Assembly (NCBI GenBank): GCA_018382125.1
Contig: JAGZQO010000049.1
Location: 1-6,871, forward strand
Origin: Collinsella sp.
GTDB taxonomy: Bacteria; Actinomycetota; Coriobacteriia; Coriobacteriales; Coriobacteriaceae
Direction: 5' to 3'
DNA: 6,871 nt
Part shown: in pieces, positions 1 to 5,367 of the stretch
How the letters are laid out: every line of letters begins with the position of its first letter
How positions within the stretch are numbered: position 1 is the first letter of the stretch
The notes under the pieces: generated by a model
Databases searched by the model: none
Told to the model about the DNA's origin: nothing
What the model saw: only the letters and a program-made list of their open reading frames with translations
Position numbers and translations under genes: made by a program

Positions 1-209
1 CGTTCAGCATCAGGGTAGCGCTGCGACGCGGAAATCGCGCGCCGTTGACGCGCCCCCGCAGTGCCCGCTTCCCCCAAGGACAATTATCAGTGCAGGTCAG
101 AGCTGTGGCGTTTTGGGGCGTGCTTGGTCTCCTACAAAAAGCCTGCTCACTTGGTTTTTCTGCTAGAAGACCGCCGCGATGGAAGGCAGCTCCCTCGTGG
201 CGGCAGACA
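1..209. other. Left-edge region without a supported gene; GC-rich hairpin at 171-203
   Basis: Frames are open here on both strands, but none has a ribosome binding site, a recognisable domain or convincing codon use. A minus-strand gene could begin in the first 100 bases and run off the left edge: the codons nearest the edge read smoothly as ...RSATLMLN. This is too little to call. The one clear structure is a hairpin at 171-203. CCGCCGCGA (171-179) pairs with TCGTGGCGG (195-203) through one G-T wobble, followed inward by a GGA/TCC pairing. It lies immediately upstream of the 36-bp repeat and may belong to the same element. Confidence 0.35.
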
Positions 210-245
210 TTTGCCCAGATAAAACCTGCCAAAATAAACCTGTCT
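210..245 (+). repeat. 36-bp interspersed repeat, copy 1
   Basis: This 36-bp stretch, beginning TTTGCCCAGATAAAACC, is identical to the reverse complement of 6513-6548. Weaker similarity continues on both sides. Both copies have CTCCCTC upstream (190-196 here, reverse complement of 6565-6571 in copy 2), a GAC just before the repeat, and a CTTT-rich stretch just after it. Inside, the sequence AAACCTG occurs twice, 14 bp apart. Both copies are in spacers, which points to an extragenic repeat or a conserved regulatory or RNA element. Its function is unknown to me. Confidence 0.8.
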
Positions 246-287
246 ACTCTTTGAGCCAGAGCCGACAATAATTCAAATGGCGAAATC

Positions 288-322
288 AAAGGGCGTTCTC
301 CACATGGAGGGCGCCCTTTTTT
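288..322. terminator. Strong intrinsic terminator, probably bidirectional
   Basis: A 14-bp stem (288-301 with 306-319) includes two G-U wobbles in the plus-strand sense and encloses the 4-base loop ACAT. On the plus strand it runs into six Ts (317-322), a textbook rho-independent terminator. On the minus strand it directly follows the stop codon of the LuxR-type gene (TAA at 323-321), but the T tract there is interrupted (TTTGATTT). It therefore probably ends the regulator transcript and also stops any plus-strand transcript coming from the left edge. Confidence 0.8.
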
Positions 323-1124
323 ATCGCGGGATGTTTTGCGTGGCAGTCATGAGGCCCAGGCGGTTGCTGACGCCGAGCTTGCGATAGATGGCGTTGACAT
401 GCTTCTTGACGGTTGACTCGCTTATGAATAGCTCGTTTGCCATCTGTTTGTTCGTTTTGCCGTCGAGCATGAGCCGCATGACTTCGGCTTCGCGCGGTTG
501 GATATTGTGTTCTGTAATGAAAGCATTCAGCTGGTTTGTGTCTTCTGTCTGGGTGAGTTTAATGCCCCGAGGATAGAGGTTGGCGAGCGCGAGGCTCGCG
601 TGCCGAGCGATTTCGAGCAGGATTGCGAGCTCGGTGTCGGTGAAGTCTCCGGCTGTGCGTTCGCGAAACAGGGTGATGCTTCCTAGCGGCCTGTCGTTGT
701 GCGCGAGCGTGGCCGTACAGCCAAAGTAGACGCCCTGCGGTTCCATCCATTTGCGATAGATGGGCGTGGCATCGCGTCGCTCGACGTCGACGAGGTCGAG
801 GTCGCGGTAGACGCCGACCTTATGTAAGTCAAAGCTCCATGTTGTATAGTCCATCGCGGCGTAGCGGTTGTAGTAGTCGCTCAGTGCGCGGTCGTCCATT
901 CCGCTGCTTGCGGGGTGGACGTAACGTGGGGCATCACTGCCCGCCGCCTCGATCAGGTCGAACATGGCGATCCGATGGGGCACGAGCCCTGTCGTTCCCT
1001 CGAGGGTCTCCTTTTGCAGCTTATCGACACCGTGTGATGCGTGGATTGCAAGCGCAAGCTCGTTGAGAGCAGTCCAGGTCGTACTGTCCAACTCAATAGT
1101 CTGCTGTTTATTGCATGGGGGCAT
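321..1124 (-). CDS. LuxR-type transcriptional regulator with GAF-like sensor half
   Basis: A 267-residue DNA-binding regulator, presumably cytoplasmic, since no membrane segment is visible. The C-terminal part (about residues 205-262) is a clear LuxR/FixJ helix-turn-helix: QPREAEVMRLMLDGKTNKQM, then ISESTVKKHVNAIYRKLGVS. The N-terminal part (about 20-183) looks like a GAF domain, best seen in GCTATLAHNDRPLGSITLF and the helix DTELAILLEIARHASLAL, so a small ligand may be sensed. There is no receiver domain with a phospho-acceptor Asp pattern. I chose ATG 1124 because AAAGGA lies 6-7 bases upstream; the in-frame ATG at 1160 has no such site. The gene is divergent from aguA, so control of aguA is a reasonable inference, similar in idea to the LuxR-type AguR of lactic acid bacteria, though that protein is membrane-bound. 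The ligand is unknown. Confidence 0.88.
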   Translation of the reverse strand: MPPCNKQQTIELDSTTWTALNELALAIHASHGVDKLQKETLEGTTGLVPHRIAMFDLIEAAGSDAPRYVHPASSGMDDRALSDYYNRYAAMDYTTWSFDLHKVGVYRDLDLVDVERRDATPIYRKWMEPQGVYFGCTATLAHNDRPLGSITLFRERTAGDFTDTELAILLEIARHASLALANLYPRGIKLTQTEDTNQLNAFITEHNIQPREAEVMRLMLDGKTNKQMANELFISESTVKKHVNAIYRKLGVSNRLGLMTATQNIPR

Positions 1125-1186
1125 AGGGCGTCCTTTCCATTGTGGAACCCAGTATGTCATGTTCTCGGTCTGAATAGAACTTTAGG

Positions 1187-1215
1187 TCAGCGAATGGTAT
1201 ACCGTCGGTCGCTGA
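1187..1215. promoter_or_regulatory. Dyad in the luxR/aguA divergent spacer, candidate operator
   Basis: TCAGCGA (1187-1193) and TCGCTGA (1209-1215) form a perfect 7-bp inverted repeat. Between them lies the 8-bp palindrome GGTATACC (1196-1203). The two dyads are not exactly concentric, being offset by about 1.5 bp. LuxR-type proteins bind such dyads as dimers, and this is the most prominent dyad in the spacer. Its centre lies about 68 bp upstream of the inferred aguA start of transcription, a distance compatible with activation. Assignment to the neighbouring regulator is inference. Confidence 0.45.
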
Positions 1216-1233
1216 AAGGGGCTCGAGGGACCA

Positions 1234-1262
1234 TTGAGGACATCTGGCTACGGCTGCATCAT
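1234..1262 (+). promoter_or_regulatory. Weak candidate promoter of aguA
   Basis: TTGAGG (1234-1239) and CATCAT (1257-1262) are separated by 17 bp, each matching the sigma-70 consensus at 4 of 6 positions. The predicted start near 1269 would give a leader of about 34 bases before the aguA ATG. A weak promoter with an upstream dyad would fit activator-dependent expression. Other weak pairs exist in this spacer, so this call is tentative. Confidence 0.3.
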
Positions 1263-1302
1263 GGTCTCGTCAAGCAAAAGCACCGAGATTTAGGAGCTTG
1301 AA

Positions 1303-2424
1303 ATGAAGACCATCTATGAGAGTGAATCCACGCCTAAGAAGGACGGGTTCTATATGCCCGGCGAGTATGAGGAACAGGAGCGCACCTGGATTCTGTGGCC
1401 GCACCGCTCCGACGTGTGGCGCTGCGGCGCCAAGCCGGCGCAGAAGGTCTTCACCGAGATCATCATGACCATTGCACGTTTTCAGCCCATCACTGTGGGC
1501 GTCAACACCGAAGACTTCCCCGCGGTGTGTGAGATCTTCGACGGCGTTGAAAACGTGCGCGTTATCCACATGGAGTACAACGACAGCTGGATTCGCGACC
1601 CCGGCCCGGCGTTCCTCGTTAATGACAATGGTGAGGTTGCTCTTTCGCACTTCCACTTTAATGCTTACGGCGGTTTCATTGACGGCCTGTATTTCCCGTG
1701 GGACAAGGACGCTTCCATTGGCCTGCAGGTGGCACAGCTCGAGCAGGTTAACCGCTATCGTCCCGAGGATTATATCCTCGAGGGCGGCTCGTTCAACTGT
1801 GATGGTCAAGGCACCGTCGTGACCACCGAGATGTGTCTGCTCAACGAGGACCGCAACCCGCAGTACACCAAGGAGCAGATTGAGGAGAAGCTCTCTGAGT
1901 ATCTCGGTATCGAGAAGGTTATCTGGATCAAGGACGGTATCGATCCGTACGAAACGAACGGTCATGTGGACGACGTCGCATGCTTTAGTGCGCCCGGCGA
2001 GGTCTGCTGCATGTGGACCGATGATCCCAACCATAAGTTCTACAAGGAGTGCCAAGAGGCGTATAAGACGCTTTCCGAGACGACGGATGCCCGTGGCCGC
2101 AAGCTTAAGATCCACAAGGTGATTATGCCTGCGACCTCGGTATATATGACCGAGGAGGAGGCATCGACCATCGATCCGGTCGAGGGTGTGCTGCCGCGTA
2201 CTCCCGAGGACGCTTTCGAGCCGAGCTACCTCAACTTCCTGCCCATCAACGGCGCAGTGCTTGTACCGCAGTTCGGCGATCCCAATGACGCCCAGGCGCT
2301 CAAGGATATCCAGGCTGCTTATCCGGACCGTGAAGTCATCGGTATCATGACTCGCGAGGTTATTTACGGCGGCGGCAACATTCACTGCATCACCCAGCAG
2401 CAGCCCAAGGCGCGCTGCAAGTAG
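1303..2424 (+). CDS. aguA: Agmatine deiminase (agmatine iminohydrolase)
   Basis: A 373-residue cytosolic enzyme of the peptidylarginine-deiminase-like family, which hydrolyses agmatine to N-carbamoylputrescine and ammonia. The length is normal for the family. The expected active-site signatures are all present: NDSWIRDPGP around D99, EGG starting at E160, GHVDD with H221 and D223, and GGGNIHCITQQQP near the end with the catalytic cysteine C362. Family knowledge places the nucleophilic Cys in this last motif and the general-acid His in GHVDD. The start at 1303 is supported by AGGAG at 1292-1296, six bases upstream. The gene appears monocistronic: it is divergent from a LuxR-type regulator and ends at a strong terminator. 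No putrescine carbamoyltransferase, carbamate kinase, antiporter or N-carbamoylputrescine amidase gene is adjacent, so the fate of the product must be set elsewhere in the genome. The enzyme could serve polyamine synthesis, energy gain or acid resistance; the window does not decide which. Confidence 0.95.
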   Translation: MKTIYESESTPKKDGFYMPGEYEEQERTWILWPHRSDVWRCGAKPAQKVFTEIIMTIARFQPITVGVNTEDFPAVCEIFDGVENVRVIHMEYNDSWIRDPGPAFLVNDNGEVALSHFHFNAYGGFIDGLYFPWDKDASIGLQVAQLEQVNRYRPEDYILEGGSFNCDGQGTVVTTEMCLLNEDRNPQYTKEQIEEKLSEYLGIEKVIWIKDGIDPYETNGHVDDVACFSAPGEVCCMWTDDPNHKFYKECQEAYKTLSETTDARGRKLKIHKVIMPATSVYMTEEEASTIDPVEGVLPRTPEDAFEPSYLNFLPINGAVLVPQFGDPNDAQALKDIQAAYPDREVIGIMTREVIYGGGNIHCITQQQPKARCK

Positions 2425-2464
2425 ATGCGGTTGCAGGCACACGGGGTAGTGTCGATATGACCTG

Positions 2465-2498
2465 GGGCCCGCTGGCGCACACGCTGGCGGGCCCTTTT
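2465..2498 (+). terminator. Rho-independent terminator of aguA
   Basis: A 13-bp stem (2465-2477 with 2482-2494), GGGCCCGCTGGCG against CGCTGGCGGGCCC, contains two G-U wobbles and encloses the loop CACA. TTTT follows at 2495-2498. It lies 40 bases after the aguA stop codon. Confidence 0.85.
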
Positions 2499-2557
2499 GC
2501 GTGCGGCGGGCAGCGTTGCACACGGGCACTCGGGTCTAAGCGAGGGTACCAGGGGCC

Positions 2558-2586
2558 TTGCTTATCGTCGATAGTTGGTCTAGAAT
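2558..2586 (+). promoter_or_regulatory. Promoter of the AlbA_2/HATPase-like regulator gene
   Basis: TTGCTT (2558-2563) and TAGAAT (2581-2586) are separated by exactly 17 bp. The -10 box matches the consensus at 5 of 6 positions and the -35 box at 3 of 6. Transcription would start near 2593, giving a leader of about 20 bases. The spacer and the -10 region are occupied by the two repeated boxes listed separately. Confidence 0.55.
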
Positions 2587-2596
2587 CGTCGATAGT
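2564..2596. promoter_or_regulatory. Paired 12-bp operator-like boxes in the AlbA_2 gene promoter
   Basis: ATCGTCGATAGT occurs identically at 2564-2575 and 2585-2596, a repeat distance of 21 bp, or two helical turns. Each box contains the odd palindrome ATCG-T-CGAT. A third, degenerate, inverted version (TCGATGATAG) follows just before the ribosome binding site. One box fills the -35/-10 spacer and the other overlaps the -10 box and the likely start point, the standard geometry of a repressor site. Since the gene downstream encodes a putative DNA-binding protein, autorepression is the simplest reading, but this is inference. Confidence 0.6.
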
Positions 2597-2613
2597 CGAT
2601 GATAGGGGGTAGC

Positions 2614-4164
2614 ATGCAGCTTGTTGAAAGTGAGACCGTGGAGTTCAAGTGCACATTTACCCCTAAGCTGCTCAAAGCTGTGGTGGCGTTTGCCAATTCG
2701 AATGGCGGTACCTTGTATATCGGAATCGACGATTTTGGCAGCATCGTCGGCGTGGACGATATCGATGCCACCATGCTTCAATGCTCTAATGCAATAACCG
2801 ATGGCGTGTATCCCGACGTTTCTGAAATCACGACGGTCTCCGCATTGGACATCGATGGCGCAGCGTTGGTGAAAATCGAGGTGGAAGCGGGTCCTCACAA
2901 GCCGTACTGCCTGTGCTCGAAGGGATTTGTTCCCGCCGGGGTATATCGGCGCCTAGGTCCTGCCAACGTGCCCATCGAGATGGCCCAGATCCGCTCGATG
3001 ATCAAGCGCACCGACGGCGATTATTTTGAGACCGCGCGCTCTCATGAACAGAGCTTGACGTTTTTTGAAGCCGAGCGGGTCTTTAGGCGCGCGGAGATTA
3101 CGTTTGACCAAACCTCTCAAAAGAATCTCGGCCTTATCGATGAGCTGGGCTTTTACACCAATTTGGCACTGCTGGTCTCTGACCAAAACCCCTTTGCAGT
3201 CCGCGCTGGCCTCTTCAACGACGATGCGTATACCGAGTTTATCGACCGTCAGGATGGCGAGGGCTCGATCTTCAGGCAGATAGAGGATATCGAACGGTTC
3301 CTCAATATATCGAACGCAACGCGTATGTACTTTGTGCCGGGAAGGCTCGATCGCATAGATAAGGACGACTATCCCCGCGAGGCTGTTCGAGAGGGAATTC
3401 TGAACCTGTTTATCCATCGCGACTACGAATCTTCGGTGGCGTCTCTTATCAAGATGAGCCGTACGGCGCTTGAATTTACCAATGCGGGAGGGCCGCAGCA
3501 CATCAGCGTCGAGGAGGCGCTTGCGGGCGGCTCGGACGCTCGGAATCCAAAGCTGCAACTGCTCTTTTTGCGTCTGGGGATGGTTGAGGCGTTTGGAACG
3601 GGCCTCAAGGGGATCCGTGCGCTCTATGAGGCGGAAGGGTTGGAACCCGAAGTCTGCGCCTACCCTGCAATGTTTAGGTTGTCGCTGCCCAACGTCAACG
3701 CCGTGCGCAATTCCTATCTGACGCCTCGTGGCAATAGCGGTCCCAACTTGCGTGGGGATTACAGCGATTATGAGCAGCTCGAGCGGGAAGGGGCGCTGCC
3801 GCCCGATGTTTCGCAGGCGTTTGCATCCGTGCGAGCGCAGCGAGAGGGGCACGTGTCGATGAATGGCGACTGCGGCCACGAGGTGCGTGCCAAGCTCGTG
3901 GAGGAGCTTGGCTTTGATGTTGCGTGCAAGGCGTCCGCGATGCTACAGGATGTCTCGGACGAGCGACGTGGTGGATACGCTCGCGCCTTGATTCGCTTTG
4001 CCCTTGAGCGGCCCCGCGGTTTTACGCGCCAGGATGCTTCGGACGCTCTGGGAACTGGGCGCGACGTGACGCTGCGGGTTATCAACGGTTTGCTTGAGGA
4101 AGGCGCACTCGTTAAAGAGGGGCGCGCTCGGGCGACGAGATATCGCGCTGTCGGGCAGGTTTAG
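2614..4164 (+). CDS. Schlafen AlbA_2 / HATPase_c_4 domain protein, putative transcriptional regulator
   Basis: 516 residues, of the group often annotated as RecG-like ATP-binding protein or putative transcriptional regulator (COG2865-like). The N-terminal AlbA_2 domain (about 5-125) shows ESETVEFK, then AVVAFANSNGGTLYIGIDD, then IVGVDD. The middle shows the HATPase_c_4 signature (about 255-345): REGILNLFIHRDYE, LEFTNAGGP, and RNPKLQLLFLRLGMVEAFGTG with the glycine-rich G328-T-G. The C-terminus (about 455-512) is a winged helix: ALIRFALERPRGFTRQDASD, then VINGLLEEGALVKEG. Between them (about 360-450) is a stretch I do not recognise. Despite the common RecG label there is no helicase motor. ATG 2614 is preferred because AGGGGG (2604-2609) lies four bases upstream; the in-frame ATG at 2599 would have no such site. 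The gene is alone in its transcription unit. DNA or nucleic-acid binding is likely and the physiological target is unknown; a defence-related or stress role has been suggested for some family members but is not shown here. Confidence 0.85.
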   Translation: MQLVESETVEFKCTFTPKLLKAVVAFANSNGGTLYIGIDDFGSIVGVDDIDATMLQCSNAITDGVYPDVSEITTVSALDIDGAALVKIEVEAGPHKPYCLCSKGFVPAGVYRRLGPANVPIEMAQIRSMIKRTDGDYFETARSHEQSLTFFEAERVFRRAEITFDQTSQKNLGLIDELGFYTNLALLVSDQNPFAVRAGLFNDDAYTEFIDRQDGEGSIFRQIEDIERFLNISNATRMYFVPGRLDRIDKDDYPREAVREGILNLFIHRDYESSVASLIKMSRTALEFTNAGGPQHISVEEALAGGSDARNPKLQLLFLRLGMVEAFGTGLKGIRALYEAEGLEPEVCAYPAMFRLSLPNVNAVRNSYLTPRGNSGPNLRGDYSDYEQLEREGALPPDVSQAFASVRAQREGHVSMNGDCGHEVRAKLVEELGFDVACKASAMLQDVSDERRGGYARALIRFALERPRGFTRQDASDALGTGRDVTLRVINGLLEEGALVKEGRARATRYRAVGQV

Positions 4165-4246
4165 GGACGGGCGGTCCGGCCCCCTGGGTTATTCCTGGGC
4201 AGAGGCCAAGGGCCGGGTGCCCGGCGCACCTTGATTGAAGGGGTAC
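4165..4246. other. Convergent spacer with GC-rich dyads, possible weak bidirectional terminator
   Basis: The two flanking genes converge here. GCCGGG-TG-CCCGGC (4212-4225) is a tight perfect dyad, and CCGGCCC (4176-4182) can pair instead with GGGCCGG (4210-4216). CCTGGG is also directly repeated. Neither strand has a T tract after these stems, so factor-independent termination would be inefficient. The sequence only weakly supports a terminator. Confidence 0.35.
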
Positions 4247-4891
4247 TTAGAGCGTGCCTCCGTACATATAGACGATAAATCCGTCACCGGTGTCTTGGCT
4301 GTGGTCCTCTAGGATGCGCTTCATGTTGAGGTGCTCGTAAAACTGCCAGTCGGAGTTGCAGTCGCTCATCAGGAAGAATTTGGTGCAGCCTGCCTTGGCG
4401 AGCTCGGCGCGCGCAAGGTCGATGAGCTCGCGGCCGAGTCCCTTGCCCTGCCATTCAGGCACAATGATAATCAAGTTGAGCTGACCCTGGGCATATTCGT
4501 TGCCTGTGGCGGCAAAGCGATCCGCTGTGGCCTTTTCGCGGCTGTCTCCAAAGAGCGAGCCCTCGAGCTTGGCATCGGCGGTCTTTGCCATCTCGGTTGC
4601 CTGGGCGAACATCTCGTTATAGCAGGGCTCCCACGTGGGATTGGTGCGCGGCTTGCCGTCCTCGAAGATGCCGATGCAGCAGGCGGCGATAATGCGGCCC
4701 TCGGTCTCGGCGACGAGTGCGATGGGGGAGCGCTGCAGCTGCATGGCGATGTTAAAGCGCGCGCAGAAATCGGCAGCTTCGACGTCGCCGCGGTTGCGCA
4801 GCGTGTTGCACCACAGCTGGTTGTAGATGGCGGCGATGCCGGCCAGGTCATCGAGCGTGGCGGCGCGCAGGGTTACGTTGTCAAGGCTCAT
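4247..4891 (-). CDS. GNAT-family N-acetyltransferase
   Basis: A 214-residue acetyl-CoA-dependent acyltransferase of the GNAT fold. The CoA-binding motif A is clear at about residues 138-168: the strand LNLIIIVPEWQGKGLG, with the pyrophosphate loop Q148-G-K-G-L-G, followed by the helix RELIDLARAELAKAG. Motif B is FYEHLNMKRI (184-193). The first 65 residues match the usual RAATLDDLAGIAAIYNQLW start of the fold. A helical insert of about 45 residues (90-135) lies before motif A and may shape the substrate site. ATG 4891 is chosen because AGGAG sits five bases upstream; an earlier in-frame TTG (4906) overlaps that site. The gene stands alone, with no partner suggesting a substrate, so the acceptor cannot be named. 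I see no strong promoter in the upstream spacer. Confidence 0.85.
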   Translation of the reverse strand: MSLDNVTLRAATLDDLAGIAAIYNQLWCNTLRNRGDVEAADFCARFNIAMQLQRSPIALVAETEGRIIAACCIGIFEDGKPRTNPTWEPCYNEMFAQATEMAKTADAKLEGSLFGDSREKATADRFAATGNEYAQGQLNLIIIVPEWQGKGLGRELIDLARAELAKAGCTKFFLMSDCNSDWQFYEHLNMKRILEDHSQDTGDGFIVYMYGGTL

Positions 4892-5038
4892 GGAGGCTCC
4901 TTCCAAGTTGGGTCAGGCCACCTCTGAGTGTGACATGGCCGCAGAGCGCCCGCATCAATCATTCGGCAGACGAGCCACGATACCTCGGGGACGGAGGGCC
5001 CTAAGAAGGAATGAGGGCGGATTTTCGGACACTTGCTC

Positions 5039-5108
5039 GATGAGAGTGGATAATCTCCCACTTTTAGCGCTGGTATAGGCCAAAAACGGGAGATTATCTA
5101 CTCTCATC
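5039..5108. repeat. 70-nt inverted repeat with 21-bp arms
   Basis: The arm 5039-5059 (beginning GATGAGAGTGGATAATC) is complementary to 5088-5108 at 20 of 21 positions. The single exception is G against T, which can pair as a wobble when transcribed rightward. Inside the arms, TTTT can further pair with AAAA. The remaining loop contains the palindrome AGCGCT. There is no T tract next to the stem, so it is not an ordinary terminator. A REP/MITE-like repeat or a paired protein-binding site is possible. Confidence 0.75.
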
Positions 5109-5112
5109 CTAT

Positions 5113-5170
5113 GTAGTCATTGGGGATGTTCTTAAACGACCAGTCAAACAAGAGCGTCCCCAACGACTAC
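5113..5170. repeat. 58-nt inverted repeat with 19-bp arms
   Basis: GTAGTCATTGGGGATGTTC (5113-5131) pairs with GAGCGTCCCCAACGACTAC (5152-5170): 16 Watson-Crick pairs, two G-T wobbles and one A-C mismatch around a 20-nt loop. It starts only four bases after the preceding 70-nt hairpin. The right arm contains the first of the GTCCC units described next, so the two features probably belong to one element family. Confidence 0.7.
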
Positions 5171-5212
5171 CCCAAGGAATGTCCCAGACTGCCGGCAGAA
5201 AAGGAACGTCCC
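5152..5212 (+). repeat. Three degenerate direct units with GTCCC core
   Basis: GAGCGTCCC (5152-5160), GAATGTCCC (5177-5185) and GAACGTCCC (5204-5212) recur at 25- and 27-base steps. The second and third continue with a further match (ACTGCCGGC and ACTGCCGCA). An inverted fourth unit is GGGATGTTC (5123-5131). The 10-bp palindrome CTGCCGGCAG lies between units two and three. The pattern resembles repetitive extragenic palindromes of the kind handled by IS200-like REP-associated transposases. No such transposase is in the window, and the link is inference. Confidence 0.55.
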
Positions 5213-5264
5213 TAACTGCCGCATCCGGAGTAAGACAACGCCGCAGGTAGAGGACGGACAGCGA

Positions 5265-5363
5265 GCGGGCCGCATTTGAGACAAGGTGACGTGAAACGAA
5301 AGGGCGCTGACCTTCTGGTCGCGCCCTTGAAGTTGAACGTCAGATTGTCCAAATGCGGCCCGC
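5265..5363 (-). terminator. 99-nt nested hairpin containing the DAHP synthase terminator
   Basis: The core hairpin is AAGGGCGC (5300-5307) with GCGCCCTT (5321-5328), plus GACC/GGTC around a 4-base loop and one bulged base. On the minus strand it is followed by TTTCGTTT, so it is probably the terminator of the DAHP synthase gene, whose stop codon is just upstream. Around it the pairing continues in register: AAC/GTT, TGACGT/ACGTCA, GACAA/TTGTC, and finally the perfect 14-bp outer stem GCGGGCCGCATTTG (5265-5278) with 5350-5363. Short GA-rich internal loops separate these helices. Confidence 0.75.
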
Positions 5364-5367
5364 GTAA

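Larger units (their letters stand above)
4892..5367. other. 476-bp gene-free spacer rich in inverted repeats
   Basis: No frame here looks coding. From left to right the spacer holds the acetyltransferase ribosome binding site, a plain stretch to about 5038, a 70-nt hairpin (5039-5108), a 58-nt hairpin (5113-5170), repeated GTCCC units with the palindrome CTGCCGGCAG (5189-5198), and a 99-nt nested hairpin (5265-5363) directly after the DAHP synthase stop codon. The density of dyads greatly exceeds what termination needs and suggests accumulated extragenic repeat elements. Confidence 0.7.

Noticed and set aside
45..254. Small plus-strand open frame ending in TFAQIKPAKINLS, and a matching peptide within a minus-strand frame at 6201-6695
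   Set aside because: The shared peptide is only the translation of the 36-bp repeat. Neither frame has a ribosome binding site, and the second runs antiparallel frames into the DAHP synthase gene. I treat the conservation as DNA- or RNA-level.
1227..1268. GGGACCAT / ATGGTCTC pairing in the aguA upstream region
   Set aside because: An 8-bp stem with a wobble and a 26-base loop, straddling the inferred start of transcription. It is too weak to call an RNA switch.
1270..2529. Long open frame of about 419 codons on the minus strand, antisense to aguA
   Set aside because: It is the mirror of a real, highly biased gene. aguA has family motifs, a ribosome binding site and a terminator; the antisense frame has no recognisable domain and runs through the aguA terminator.
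2953..3879. Minus-strand open frame of about 308 codons opposite the AlbA_2 gene
   Set aside because: It has no start signal and no domain, and the plus strand carries a clear multi-domain protein here.
2614..4164. Annotation as ATP-dependent DNA helicase RecG
   Set aside because: There are no helicase motifs (Walker A or DEAD/DEAH box). The RecG label for this family comes from loose similarity and is misleading.
5152..5212. Possible small CRISPR array (units at 25-27 base steps)
   Set aside because: The units share only about 9 poorly conserved bases, one further copy is inverted, and there are no uniform repeats, unique spacers or cas genes.
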